From: Angiostrongylus vasorum | Taxonomy: Eukaryota; Nematoda; Chromadorea; Rhabditida; Metastrongylidae | Reading direction: 5' to 3' | Length of the DNA stretch: 64,000 nucleotides | Assembly (NCBI GenBank): GCA_018806985.1 | Contig: JADANN010000192.1 | Location: 1,240,001-1,304,000, forward strand | Shown: positions 11,801 to 23,800 of the stretch, piece by piece | Position numbering within the stretch: position 1 is the stretch's first letter | Layout: each line of letters starts with the position of its first letter | Notes under the pieces: generated by a model | Told to the model about the DNA's origin: nothing | What the model saw: the letters and a program-made list of their open reading frames with translations, nothing else | Databases searched by the model: none | Position numbers and translations under genes: made by a program

Positions 11801-14800
11801 GTTTTTGAGCATCTTACTAGGTGTGAAACGCTTATATTTTTATTTTAAGATGGTTCGTGAGTAGTTCTTTTTGGACGAAGTTGAGAAACAAGCGAAAAGA
11901 GTGAGCATGTCATTTTTTTTATACAACCAGTAACCGTTACGGTAATAGGTCCTTTCATAAAAAAACAGCTGTCATGTAACACCAATCTTTAATATTCTAT
12001 GCATTTCCACCAGGACGCGTGTGGCGCAGTGGCCAGAGGTGCTCTGCAACACACACGTGGAATCGATCCCCACGCCCATGGCCCACCAAGTCTTCCATCC
12101 CTCCGGGGTCGGCAAATTGGTACCAAACTTGCCTGGGAAGATAGCAGCACTGGCTTGATACATCGGTAGGCCACTGCGAGTCATTGTAAAAGCCAAATAT
12201 GCATTCAATCACCCCCAAACGATGCTTAATGAAGTCGAATGCATGGCGCATCCCTCAGGGATTGAACAACGCCGGGAGCTTTATCTTTTATCCTTTATGC
12301 ATTCCCACTATAATGAAAATGCTGCTGCGATTTACCCTTGATACTTTGATTTTTTCGAACGTTCAAGTTTAGATCACGTCCAATTTTAGTTCTTTTTACA
12401 ATGAAATCCGATTTATTTCATACTCAAAAAGTCCGTCAAACTTTCTACACCTTGAAATATTGGAAAAAGGGCACCAGTTTAAGTTGTTTTTTGTGCCACT
12501 TTTTTTATGTAGCTCTTCTTTATTGTTCAGGGTTCATGTACCAACCATCAGCAGTGTCATCAATGGGGTGAATGCGTTTTCATGGATGGGTCACCTTACG
12601 GACATTGTCGGTGTCGAGGATGGTACACTGGTGACGGTGTCAACCACTGTGGACCCCCAGAAGGTGGGTAGAAAAATTACAAGTGAATTCCACTGTAATA
12701 GGATCGGCAGAAAACATGTAAACCTTCTTGCACTGAGTGCTGCTGTGTCCGTCGACTGGAATTGACGATTTGAAGAAAGTTTGAACTTGTCGTCGAACCA
12801 AAAAATAAGTGAAATTGTGACATATAAGCTGTAGTTGAAAATACTGAGGGAGACTACAGTAAAACTCGGAAGATTGTAGATTACTGTATTGCACAATATA
12901 TATGCATGGACGCACTTATCCCATATCATTATCTTGCTGTTTTGAGGTGTTAGAGGTCGTTACAAATCTTTACTGGGGCTCACGTTTTAGCATCATTGCC
13001 TTCTTCAAAACCGCAATGATTCATGTCATAAGTGGTTGTTTCATACGATGAAGTTCTTCGCAGTTGCATCGATTGAAATCCAGTAGAGTGGAATACTTAC
13101 TTAATTGGATTCTTTGATGGCCGTCTTAACTGGTTGCGCGCACCCCCTGCATAATTTCCATTTCCTCGGAGTTTTGCTGGCTTAGTCATTGTGGTTGCCT
13201 AGAGTCTTGAGGTCAGCTTAACCAAAGTGTGCCCCCAGGTCGTCACCACCACAGCCACTCGCTGCTCATGTGGATCAGAGGGAGATTTGCCAACATGCGA
13301 CTAGTTTGATACCAGAACGGTGGTGGATCCTGGCACTAGTTTACTCTTAGCTGGACTTCCTGAACGCCGGACTTCTTCCTAGTTTGGGAGACCCTGCTGG
13401 TGGTTGAATCCTCCGGCTCTACATTGCAGCCCTACATCCAAGAAGACCAAGACACTGCGATGGGCCGGTAAACCGTTGAGAGGGTAAAGTGGAATATCGC
13501 AAGAAAAAAGCGAAGTTTCGTTTTAGTATGAGGGTTTCAGGCCCTTGAAGAAGGCAATGGCGTTGGAATACTAGCCAAAATAAATTTCTTGTAACAAACT
13601 ATCGTATGCTTATCATTGCAACAATATACTGACCAGTCATTATGAAGATATACGAAAGTTGGTTTTAAAGATCCTTTGATGAATTTATACTGAAGATTGG
13701 TAGGTTTCTATTCAGAAGAACCACGTCGTCAGACTGAACAGAGAGGCAGACCGTGTGGAGAACACGTTTGTGATGTAAATGCTGACTGTATGCCATCGCC
13801 GAGTGGAGGAGTTCGTTTGTTTTAGTAAATTGATGATGGCGGTCATCTTGATTTTCTTTGAGCGCATCATCACTTATCATGTTATGATCATTATCATTTC
13901 AATTTGCCCAATGGAGTACCGACGCTTTCATAATAGGAAAATTGAGGATTGTTCCCAGTTCAAACTATTTTTCAGTGTGATACCTATAGAATTCTCTTTC
14001 TTTTTTAGTCGGAATGTGTCTGCAAAGCTGGGTTTGTCGGCAACGGAGTCATCTGTGAATCGCTTACTTTTGAAGATTTTCCGGATGGAAGACGACCGAT
14101 CACAGAAGGAACATTGGGTATGACGTCCGTGAATGCTCATTGTGAATCTCCCATTTCATTTGTTTTCATTGGCTCTCTCTGAACGCAGAACTTAGGAACT
14201 ATCAGTGGAAATGAGTTTTTTTTATTCACTATGGTTTCTTTCGGTAAGGGGGGCAGCGTGTAGCGCAATGACTAGAGATGCCCTAGAGTACGAATCAGAT
14301 CGGCCGCTTGTTTGAAGCAACGCTTCGGCCTGACTAAACTCTGTTCTTATCCCTCCCGTTTGGGAAATTGGTAGGACTTATGTCTCGGAGGCATTCAATA
14401 ACCTCTACGATGCTTGGTGAAGTCGAGTATAGTGGCCCACTCTTAAAGAATTATTCAATGCCCACTTTTTTTTGTTAGTTACCAAAAAACTTTGTTCTTC
14501 CAGAAAAAGCCATGTCGGTCTCACGAGGAATGCTCTGAGCATGGTAGTTGTACGTACAGCGATACGCTTGGCTATTACCACTGCGTATGTACGGAGCCGT
14601 ATGAAGGAGATGGAATTGAGTGCCGGCTGAAGGATGACCAAACCATGAGTAAGTCAAAATATTCATTGTGGTAGAAAGACTCTATGATAGCATTTCCTTT
14701 TTATGGGAAATCTGACATATTTGGGGTTCACTATTAATCGTGAAAGATAGAGATGCCACCGTTTGATGTTAACTAAGGTGCGGCCTAGCCAGATCTTCGA

Positions 14801-17800
14801 CACACGTTCTTCATGAAACATTTGGGTTCGTGAAAGCAATAGTGAAGTAACCGAGCAGCCACTGGTTGTCAAAAAAACGCTTGGTGAGAAATATTAAATG
14901 GAACTTCATATTAGAAAACCTTATTTAAGAATTTGTGGGGCGCGTGTAGCGCAATGCTCGGAGGGGCCCTGGATCTATCCCTTCGCCCAACGCTTACCAA
15001 GCCTTTCATCACTCCGGGGTCGGCAAATTGGTACCAGACTTGTCTGAGAGGATAGCAGCATTAGCTCGATACATCGGTAGGCCACGGCTAGTCATTGTAA
15101 AAGCCAGATATAATGAAGTCGAATGCATGGCGCATCTCTCAGGATCAACGCCGAGAGCTCTGTTCTTTCAGACTTTTTTCATAATTCTGCAGTTCATCCA
15201 TTTATTCGTAGTGAATTTGACCAACAGTTAATGTTCAATAAGTCAAAAAATATGACTTCCTGAATCAAAAAAGGCAAGGATTTGCTCTCTGAAGTTATTA
15301 GTGATTCATGTAGAAGAAGGAAAAAAAACAGCTGTTTACAGGAAAGTTCCGTAGGATGTCAGTTATATATAGCTTTCTATTTGACATTTCTAGACCCTGA
15401 ATTTCATAGTCCATTCAGAACAGCCGGGTTGTGGTCAGCTTCGTAATTGTGACGAAAATGCTCAGTGTGTCTACGATAGTCACAACAGGTAAGAGTTGAA
15501 CGCAGAAGAAGTCTAAACAGCAAAGTAGTGAGCTAAAACGCCATTCGTGATTGTTCTTTCATTTATGTGATATAATGTATTCTCATGGGATCGATACATC
15601 TAAACATGACGTATCGTCCTTTTGTTGGCATATTACCGGCGTTTACGTCCATAATGCTACTCCTTTTTTTGGCGGTTGTTGAAAAATTCTTACCGATCCA
15701 ATGCTCATTGATGGGAGGACTGGCAACACACCGACATCTCGACGAGGATTATCATGTACGGTGAATGCATTCGCGTGCGCACTACGGAAAACGGAATTGC
15801 AGTTCACTTGAATCAGAGGCGCCGTATAGCACACGTGGAATCGATCCCAGCGCCCATGGCCCATCAAGCCTTCCATCCTTTCAGGGTCAGCAGATTGGTA
15901 CCAGACTTGTCTGGGAGGATAGCAGCACTGGCTCGTACATCGGTAGACCATCGCGAGTCATTGTAAAGGACAGATATGCATTCAATCGCCTCCAAACGGT
16001 GCTTAATGAAGTCGAATGCATGGCGCATCCCTCAGGGATTGATCATCGTTGAGAGCTTTGCCTTTTTATTTTTTATTGGTGTTCATTCCGAGTAACGGCG
16101 GCATGCTAGGGCTATCGAATGCTTTGAGAGCGGAGTTGTCGAGTTTGAACATCGCACTATTAAACATAGTTCAATTTCCTTCAAAACATCTTTTTTTCTG
16201 TCTGCTAATGAATTTTACTTTAATATTGTGACACGCCGTGAAAGTGAATTAGTCAGTATGCAAGTATTTTTCAAGGATTTATCGTTGCGAATGCTATAGT
16301 GGTTATGCCGGTGATGGAATGACATGTGTGAAAATTCATAGCGGATCATCACCGCGGGAAGGCGAACGAGGTATGAAATAGGAATGTGCTTTTTGTCTAT
16401 GAGGTATGTCATCTTTTTAAGACAGTGGAATTTCTATGTGATAAAAGAGTAGGTACGACAGCACGTAAGGCGTAGTGAAAAGAGATAGACCGGAACATAC
16501 ACAATGATCATCAATTTAATCCCAAAACGCATGGAACCTCCACATATCTATGGTTCACAAGTTGGTGTCAGATTTGCTTGGGATCATAGGAGTGCTGATC
16601 TGCAACGTTGGGAGGAGCACACAAGTCATTGTATAGGGCCCATATACAAGTAATCATCTATACGATGCTTAGCAGCTTAACACGGCGAAGGTGTGAGACG
16701 AATTTCAACAACGGACGAGATTTCTTGATTGCTGCAGAGCTTGAGAAGCTTTCAACTACGTAGACTTATAGAGAAGCTTTGTTCTACTTAGTTGACTATA
16801 TAAATGTGTTTATCTTTATAATTTCCAAGGAACCGGAAACCGAATTTCAAAATTTCCAACCCAAGCTCGGTATCTGCCAACACAAAGGATACAATGTCGT
16901 CACTTTTTATTTACTGCCTACGTGGCAGGGTATTATGTGAAATATAACTATAATGATGCTAAGGTATTTGCAAAATTCTGGGCCGCTGGTGTCTGTGGTG
17001 CGGATCGAACACGCCATTACCCTTTCTGGTGGCTAACGCGGTCGCCACAACATCATGCGGGCCTTTCGTTTCGCCTTTCTCTCGGCCTTGTTAGTGACCT
17101 ATGGGTGCTATCAGCAATCACCTGTCAAGAACAAATAATATGGAGTAGGCAGTAAATTAAAAGTGACGACATTGTGATTTATACCACAACTTCAGCTTAT
17201 GTGGGTTCATTGCTAATTTGTGTACCCAGATCAATCCCGTTGAAGAGGGGAGAGCTGATAGGACCTGTAAGTCAAAACACGGCTGAGAGAAAGGCGAAAC
17301 GAAGGATTTGCATGATGTGGTGGTGAACGCGTTATCCCCTGGAAAGGTTAGTACCGTGTTCGGTCCCCACCGCAGACACCTGCGGTCTGGAGTTCTGCAA
17401 ATATCTCAGCATCATTATGTTTATAAAGGATACATTCTGAAACGCCGTTTTGTACCTTCTTCCATTAGTAAGCTAGAAACCACTTTGTTTTAGTGGACGA
17501 AATTCAGAGGTTCAATCTCTTTGGTACTCTAACTATGAGGCTTGGCGCAAACAATGAAAAAAAGGACATACCGTAAGCCGTAGTAGATCAGAGTTTCATC
17601 TTTGTAGAATAAGAAAACTAGTCCGTTATAGGCAAAGATCTGTAGACTCCAGTAGTTATTCCCACCAACAGTATTTAATACGGACGTGGAGAGATGTTGG
17701 TTTAAGTTGAAACTCAATTATTTTCGCATCAGATGCATTCTGTCCAATGCATCTTGAGCGACATGTGATAATGAAATCTAATGCATGACCCATCTCTCAA

Positions 17801-20800
17801 CGATTAATTAGCGTCCAATGCTTTGTCCTTTAGCCCATTAGGAGACAGGTTACGTGGCTCTTCGAGTTTTTCCACTACTTGGAAATTCATTTGAGGTATA
17901 AAATTGCTAGAATTTTTTGTTACCTCGAGCACTTGAGGTGTTCATAGCTTGCCGAACATATGGAAGAAGCAGTATCACATCATTCTAGGGTTATATATGT
18001 GTAGTTTCTCGAAAATATTCTTATAATTGTGATGCTGTTTAGAATCCAATTTTTCAATAAATTGAGACCCTAGCGCAGTATTTTGAAGTTTCTCTAGGAG
18101 ACGCTATCGTGCCATGCTTCCCAAAATCCCACGTACCCAATGGTTTTGCTGATCAAAGTGCAAAATTCTACGAGATGAAAAAAAAAAGTTTAGGAAGTCC
18201 TATGTGTTCCAACACTTGAGGATTCCATTACGGTAGGATAAGATGTCTTTTTCTTTTTGGCAAAGACCTGTTAATTCAATTATTTTCTATTCCATTCAGT
18301 AAAATATACAGCGAGCTACAGTATCCTCTTTGAAATTGGAAGGCCAGATTTCTTCTTGAGGGACATTGAAATCATTGCACATTGTCAAAAACGGGCCCAT
18401 GATAGCACATTTTTGTGTGTTTTCTAGTGATAATAAATGAAAAATTTGTAATGCATAGTAAAATATTGGCGATGGAAGAATTATTTACTGGGAATAGAGC
18501 TTTCTAACAGAAATAAGTAGCATCTCCATCAGTGAAGACGGGGAGAACGAAACTATAAAGCTTTCAAGCAAAGGTCTTTCAAATAGTAAGCTGGGTTTTC
18601 CAGGAAAACTTGCCTGAGTAGTAACATTTTTGCCGATTGCATAGCAAATACTACTTCAACAACTCTCTTTTTAGCTTATCCAAAGCAGTGTCGTGATTCG
18701 ACTGATTGTCATCAGTACGGTCATTGTGTGGTCGGCAGCGATTCCAGATACGTTTGTGAATGTCTTCCCGGATACCGAGGAGATGGCATTCAACAATGTG
18801 TAGTGGCAGGTCAAGACATTCTCTTATTGCCCTATGTAGAAGATCTCAATGAAAATTCAAATCTTTCTTAACTTTGACCCCCTTTCCTTTGATAAGTAGA
18901 AATAAGCATTGTCATTTGCCAAAGTATTTGACGAGAAAAAAAAAAGCATCTCACAAATGTCCCTCAAAGCTATACAACACTTCGGTTTTTCGAATTGTTC
19001 GTGTCTTCCTTTCCAACAACTCCAAACGACTTTGGCAAAGTAACAAGATGAAAGGTTCCATACCGAATGGATAGTTCACTGAAAAACAACCAAAAGCTGA
19101 CACATTTCTATGATAAATGTCCGTTTGGTCAAAGATCGATCTCTAGCTTTCCTAGAGTTTCCGCTAGTCTCTTTCAGTTGATGTCAAATCCGTTTCCTTT
19201 CCAGATCAATGCAGTCCAGCTGATCCTTCCGCATGTGCTCAAAATGCTGAGTGTATTTATGAAGAAGCGGAACGAGCATATGTTTGCAAGTGTATTAGAG
19301 GTCTGAGCTTTTTTAAACATTTCCTCGTCATCGCTTTCAGTATGATAGTATGCGTTCGAGCATGATCGGGGTTTGTGTGATATATCATCAAGAGAAAGTT
19401 GAACGGCGATTGAAAATTTGTCACTTGTTGTAGGACTTTTTAAATCCCAAATCGTTGATGACTCGTTTTTGAATATCTAGGATTCACCGGAGACGGTGTG
19501 CACTGTATTCCTCACGCTAGGCCTCAAACCTGCCAAGAGGAGCCGCGACTCTGTCATGCAAACGCTCAATGTGTCTATAACAGTGATTCCAACACATATG
19601 TTTGTATTTGTAAACCTGGAACAGTGGGTGACGGAACACATCGATGTGACTTGCTAGGTGTGTTCTCATACCTAGTAAAGCAACTATTCCATTAGTGGGT
19701 TAAAATTTCTATTTGATTCACATATTCAGAAACACCTCGCTGCTCAAACTGCTCGTCGAATGCTCACTGCATCCAGTCTCCACACACTGGCGGATGGCAA
19801 TGCCGGTGCAATCCAGGATATCATGGAAACGGACATCTTTGTGTAGCTATGAGTTAGTAAAGATTTTCGCCTACATGATTACAGAAGGTGTAAATATTTT
19901 TTCTTTTGTTCAACACCACACATTGTGCGGATCCCAACAATTCTTGCATTCGCGTTGGTACCTCGCATCCGTATTCCACGAAGTTCTTCGGACTTTCTAT
20001 TTGGGTTTGCCTGCTGCTTGAGGATTTTTACTCTTCTTTATGAATGCCGTTCAATTCTGAGCAAGTCTATTCTCTTAGAATCCAGGTATAGATGTACTGA
20101 AGCATTTCCTGATCTTTATCGCATGCACGTGTCGGCTTTTATGGGTTGGAAGCGGGCTAATCGCAGACGATTCTGACACCAATTTCCCGATCAACAAGGG
20201 ATGGGGTTGAAGGAGTAAATCTACGCATGCGAAAGTGAAGCAGTGTTCCAGTCTTGTTTTTTGACCGTATAGATTGCCTCTTTTAATAATAATGATGTAC
20301 TTCTTGAATCCATGCTCTCCATCTCTCATCGATTCCTCTCACCATATGGCAAGTACTTCTTTGTTTCGCTTTAAATGTATTGTACAATTCAATGTGTCAT
20401 TAAGCAGGAATTTTTCTTAAAGTTGTAAATTGCGATGTACGGTTGGTTGTTGGGCATTCCTATGGTAGTGTAAACAAATATGAAAGAGTATCTAACCTCC
20501 GATCTCCTTCAAATGAAGTTCCTCGAACCACTTAGTTCCTAGGTTATGTAGCGTGTGAACAGCTAACGGATTAAAAAATAAAGCAAAAGCGGTCACCTAC
20601 TTGTGTTGAGACGAAGTTCGATCCAGGGAATTGAGTGAATTCAGCTTCAACAAGCGCATAATGATTTCTCACATTAGTGTACCTGCAGGCAAAATAGATT
20701 AACCTTGTAAGTAAATTCGCTAAAAAGGATGTAATAAAATGATTGGGAAATGTATGGAAAATGAATGGAGGTTATACCAACATATAAATCCCATGTCTAC

Positions 20801-23800
20801 TCGACGAGAACCAATGACTAAGCACAGTTTGGTGAGTTGTTCATAACTACACTCTTGTCAGAGGCACTTGAAAGGGAGCATTTGTGATTCCATTCGTATC
20901 TCCTTGTGGAGCAAAGTGCCGTAGGGTAATCTCATTGCTCGACAGAGATGAATAAAAACTTTACCGGTGCTCGTTCGAAAGCACTAGACATTTAATCGAA
21001 CTAACGATTCTGTAATCTTTGGTGTATAACATTTCAGAGGAGCGCAGCAGAGTTGGACAGGCTATAGTATAACCATAATATTTGCCAAGATATTTACAAA
21101 ATTCCGGACCGCAAGTGTCTGCAGTTGGGAACGAACGCGCTATTACCCTCTCCGAGGACTAACGCGTTCACCACCACACAATTCGTGTCCTTCGTTTCGC
21201 CTGCCTCAGCTATCTTTCTATCTGCCAACTATCAGCAATCACTCATTAACGGGGTTGATCTGAGGAGCGCAAATCGGCGTTCAACCCAGTTGAGCTGGAG
21301 TTATAGCTGAAATACTATAATACTAAGTACTATGAAATTGTAGCAGGCAACAAATAAAAGGTCAACGTTGGGACTGTAATATAATTTTCAGGATGTTCTT
21401 TGCCTTTTCATGCGCACTACGAACATGCTTCTCTCAAATCGTGAATTTCAGCTTCCTGTCTGGATGACCGCTCCTTATGCGATCCTCACGCTGAATGCGT
21501 CCCGGGCGAGGGTGGACACTACGTTTGTAACTGCCATTATGGATATCATGGCAATGGCCGCACTTGTACCCGTACGTTAGATGTACTTGGAAGTACAGCA
21601 AATATGTTGTTGGCTATATCTTCAATGAATTCAAGTGGTTTTGACTTCAAAGTGAAGTCAAAATCTTCATAGTTTGCGACGTAGAAGCTTGTTTTGCACT
21701 GGTACATATACAGTACAGTGAATGTGTAGCCTTTATGAAGTTAAATCTCCGTCGTATGGGACAAAAAAATTGAGCCAAACAATGCTAAACTTTCGGAAAT
21801 CTAAGTTTATCTTATGGAAATGAGCCATGCGAACTTAGTGAAACAGAAGAATTAAAAAACTGTGTTAAACAGGCCGACGAATTTCAGCTGATTCTGAATC
21901 AAATGACGATGTTTTGCTCATTTCGAGAGGGATGGCCATTTTTCAGCGAGGAATCAATCCTGATGTGCCAGGAAAACAAGTGAGTTTCAATGGAATGCTT
22001 CCAACTTTATCTGAAGTTCTAATGGTTCTTTTGATTTTTGAAAGAGATACTTTATTAAGTTGATCGTTATTCCGCATCATATCGCAGTGGGGTTGGACTA
22101 CGACTGTCAAGAAAAGCGATTCGTTTGGAGCGACATCTCCGGTACTTCGCTTTCATACACTGATATTTTTGTTAGAATGCCTTGGTTCGCTCGGAGTCCG
22201 TTGCACTAGACACTGGGTAACCAGGAGTGCTTATTACACTAACGCTGAATATTGAAAAGCTTTGGGTTCAACAGTGACCATGTGACTATCTACAGTCTGG
22301 ATCGCACTAGTACCCTTAGTATTTCTTCAAGGGATCAAAGAAGAAATTAAAGAATTGTTCTCCCACTCAATTACTCTACCCTGAAGCTACCTAAACAGTC
22401 TTAAACTTGCAAAACAACTTCGACACATACCATCGAAACTGGTATTTTCGACAAAAAGGCAGTAAGTTTTCGATAACGAGAGTTCTAGTCGAGAGTAGTT
22501 GAGGAGTTCAGAGCTTGATGTTTTTGTGGAAAAGGCGTTTCTGTGCCTGTTTTTTGTAAACCACTTATAGACAGCGTTTTTTCATTGGCTACGCCCGTCA
22601 TAACATTATAAACTATCGACTAATTACGGAAAGTACGGTAGAAAACCCCGTATAGGAAAATGAATCACTTGGACGGACATGCATAGAATGCAATGCCCTT
22701 CGTCCACATTATCCCCACACATACACAGAAGACAGTGCATCCCGAACACTATGTGTTGGGGGATATATGAAATTTTTACAAATTATTCTGTCAACTCCCA
22801 AAGCTGAACAAGGAAAAGAAATTTCTACTTCATCTTATTTCGAAATCCTTTAAAAAATGTCTCACATGGCTTTCTGGCGTATTTAAAGAAATGAGGGTTT
22901 TTTTAACCTGAATGAGGAAAGCATGAAATATCAAAGGAAAATATCGAGAGGTAGACAAAGGTGTGTACTGGCTCGAGTTTTGGCAAAACCTTTTGTCTGA
23001 AATCCCAAGAAACCTATGCTAATGGGTTCCCAGGTCGTAGCCACAGGCAATCTTGGGTCCGTTTTAATAGGAGAATTGGAGGAAACGTACATAGAACCTT
23101 GCGATCCAGTTATCTATATTTAAATGTGGATATAATTTTTGACAGGCCACTCAATCAGATCGGCTTCAATGAATGGCAGCGATCAGCAATCATTCTTTAC
23201 TAACGATCTTAACAGTCCCGAAGGTATCGCGGTGGACTGGTCATCCAAGTAAGTGTGCAGAGTCTTTTCGAAGAGTTGTTAATTTGGTTGAATGAAATGT
23301 TCTATAGAACTTTTTATTTCGATTTGTCTTTGTTCGTCTAAACTATCTGCTAATGCTACCTTATGCGAATTGGTTAAAACTGCTTGGTGTTGAGCACCTG
23401 ACAATTAAGCCAGTGCTGTGCTGTTTAGATGCACTAGAGGAGGACCTTTGAGGCACCTGTGGCTCACCTTTATTGCGTTCACTTTGGTACTGCAGAGGCT
23501 GCCCTTTGAAGAATCCGTTGACACTATACGCAAGAAGTTTTCGTTTTCCTGCCATGCGAGTCCTAACTGAGGGGATTTCAGAAGCTTCCGAAGCATTAGG
23601 GATTTTTTGGAATAGTGATTCCACCTTATTATATTTGGAAGAAATTTTATCCGATGTTTAATTGCAACAAGAATCTCTTGTTTCAAAAGTTTTTATAACG
23701 TCGCCATGGGTATCCTGCGTTTTAGATGTTGAGAGATAAAAGGGTATGAACACAGTTTGGTGATGATCTCTTTCACAACAGTGGATATCAGAGATACTAA

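Larger units (their letters stand above)
9387..21571 (+). other. nid-1: nid-1 exons for eleven EGF-like modules
   Basis: Exons: 9387-9528, 10664-10786, 10884-10951, 12531-12663, 13716-13810, 14009-14128, 14504-14648, 15419-15488, 16276-16370, 18675-18809, 19205-19300, 19481-19657, 19730-19852 and 21452-21571. Each module shows the EGF pattern, ending in C-x-C-x(2)-G-(Y/F/T)-x-G-(D/N)-G-x(3)-C. Only the 10664 module begins DLNEC with an [10 protein letters not shown] core, so it is the one clear calcium-binding EGF. Three modules are split over two exons (13716/14009, 15419/16276, 19205/19481). The small exon 10884-10951 encodes a non-EGF linker and is supported only by phase. The donor at 14128 was chosen because the nearer GT at 14118 would break the frame. 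Introns reach about 2.3 kb and carry SINE-A and foldback insertions. Confidence 0.85.
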
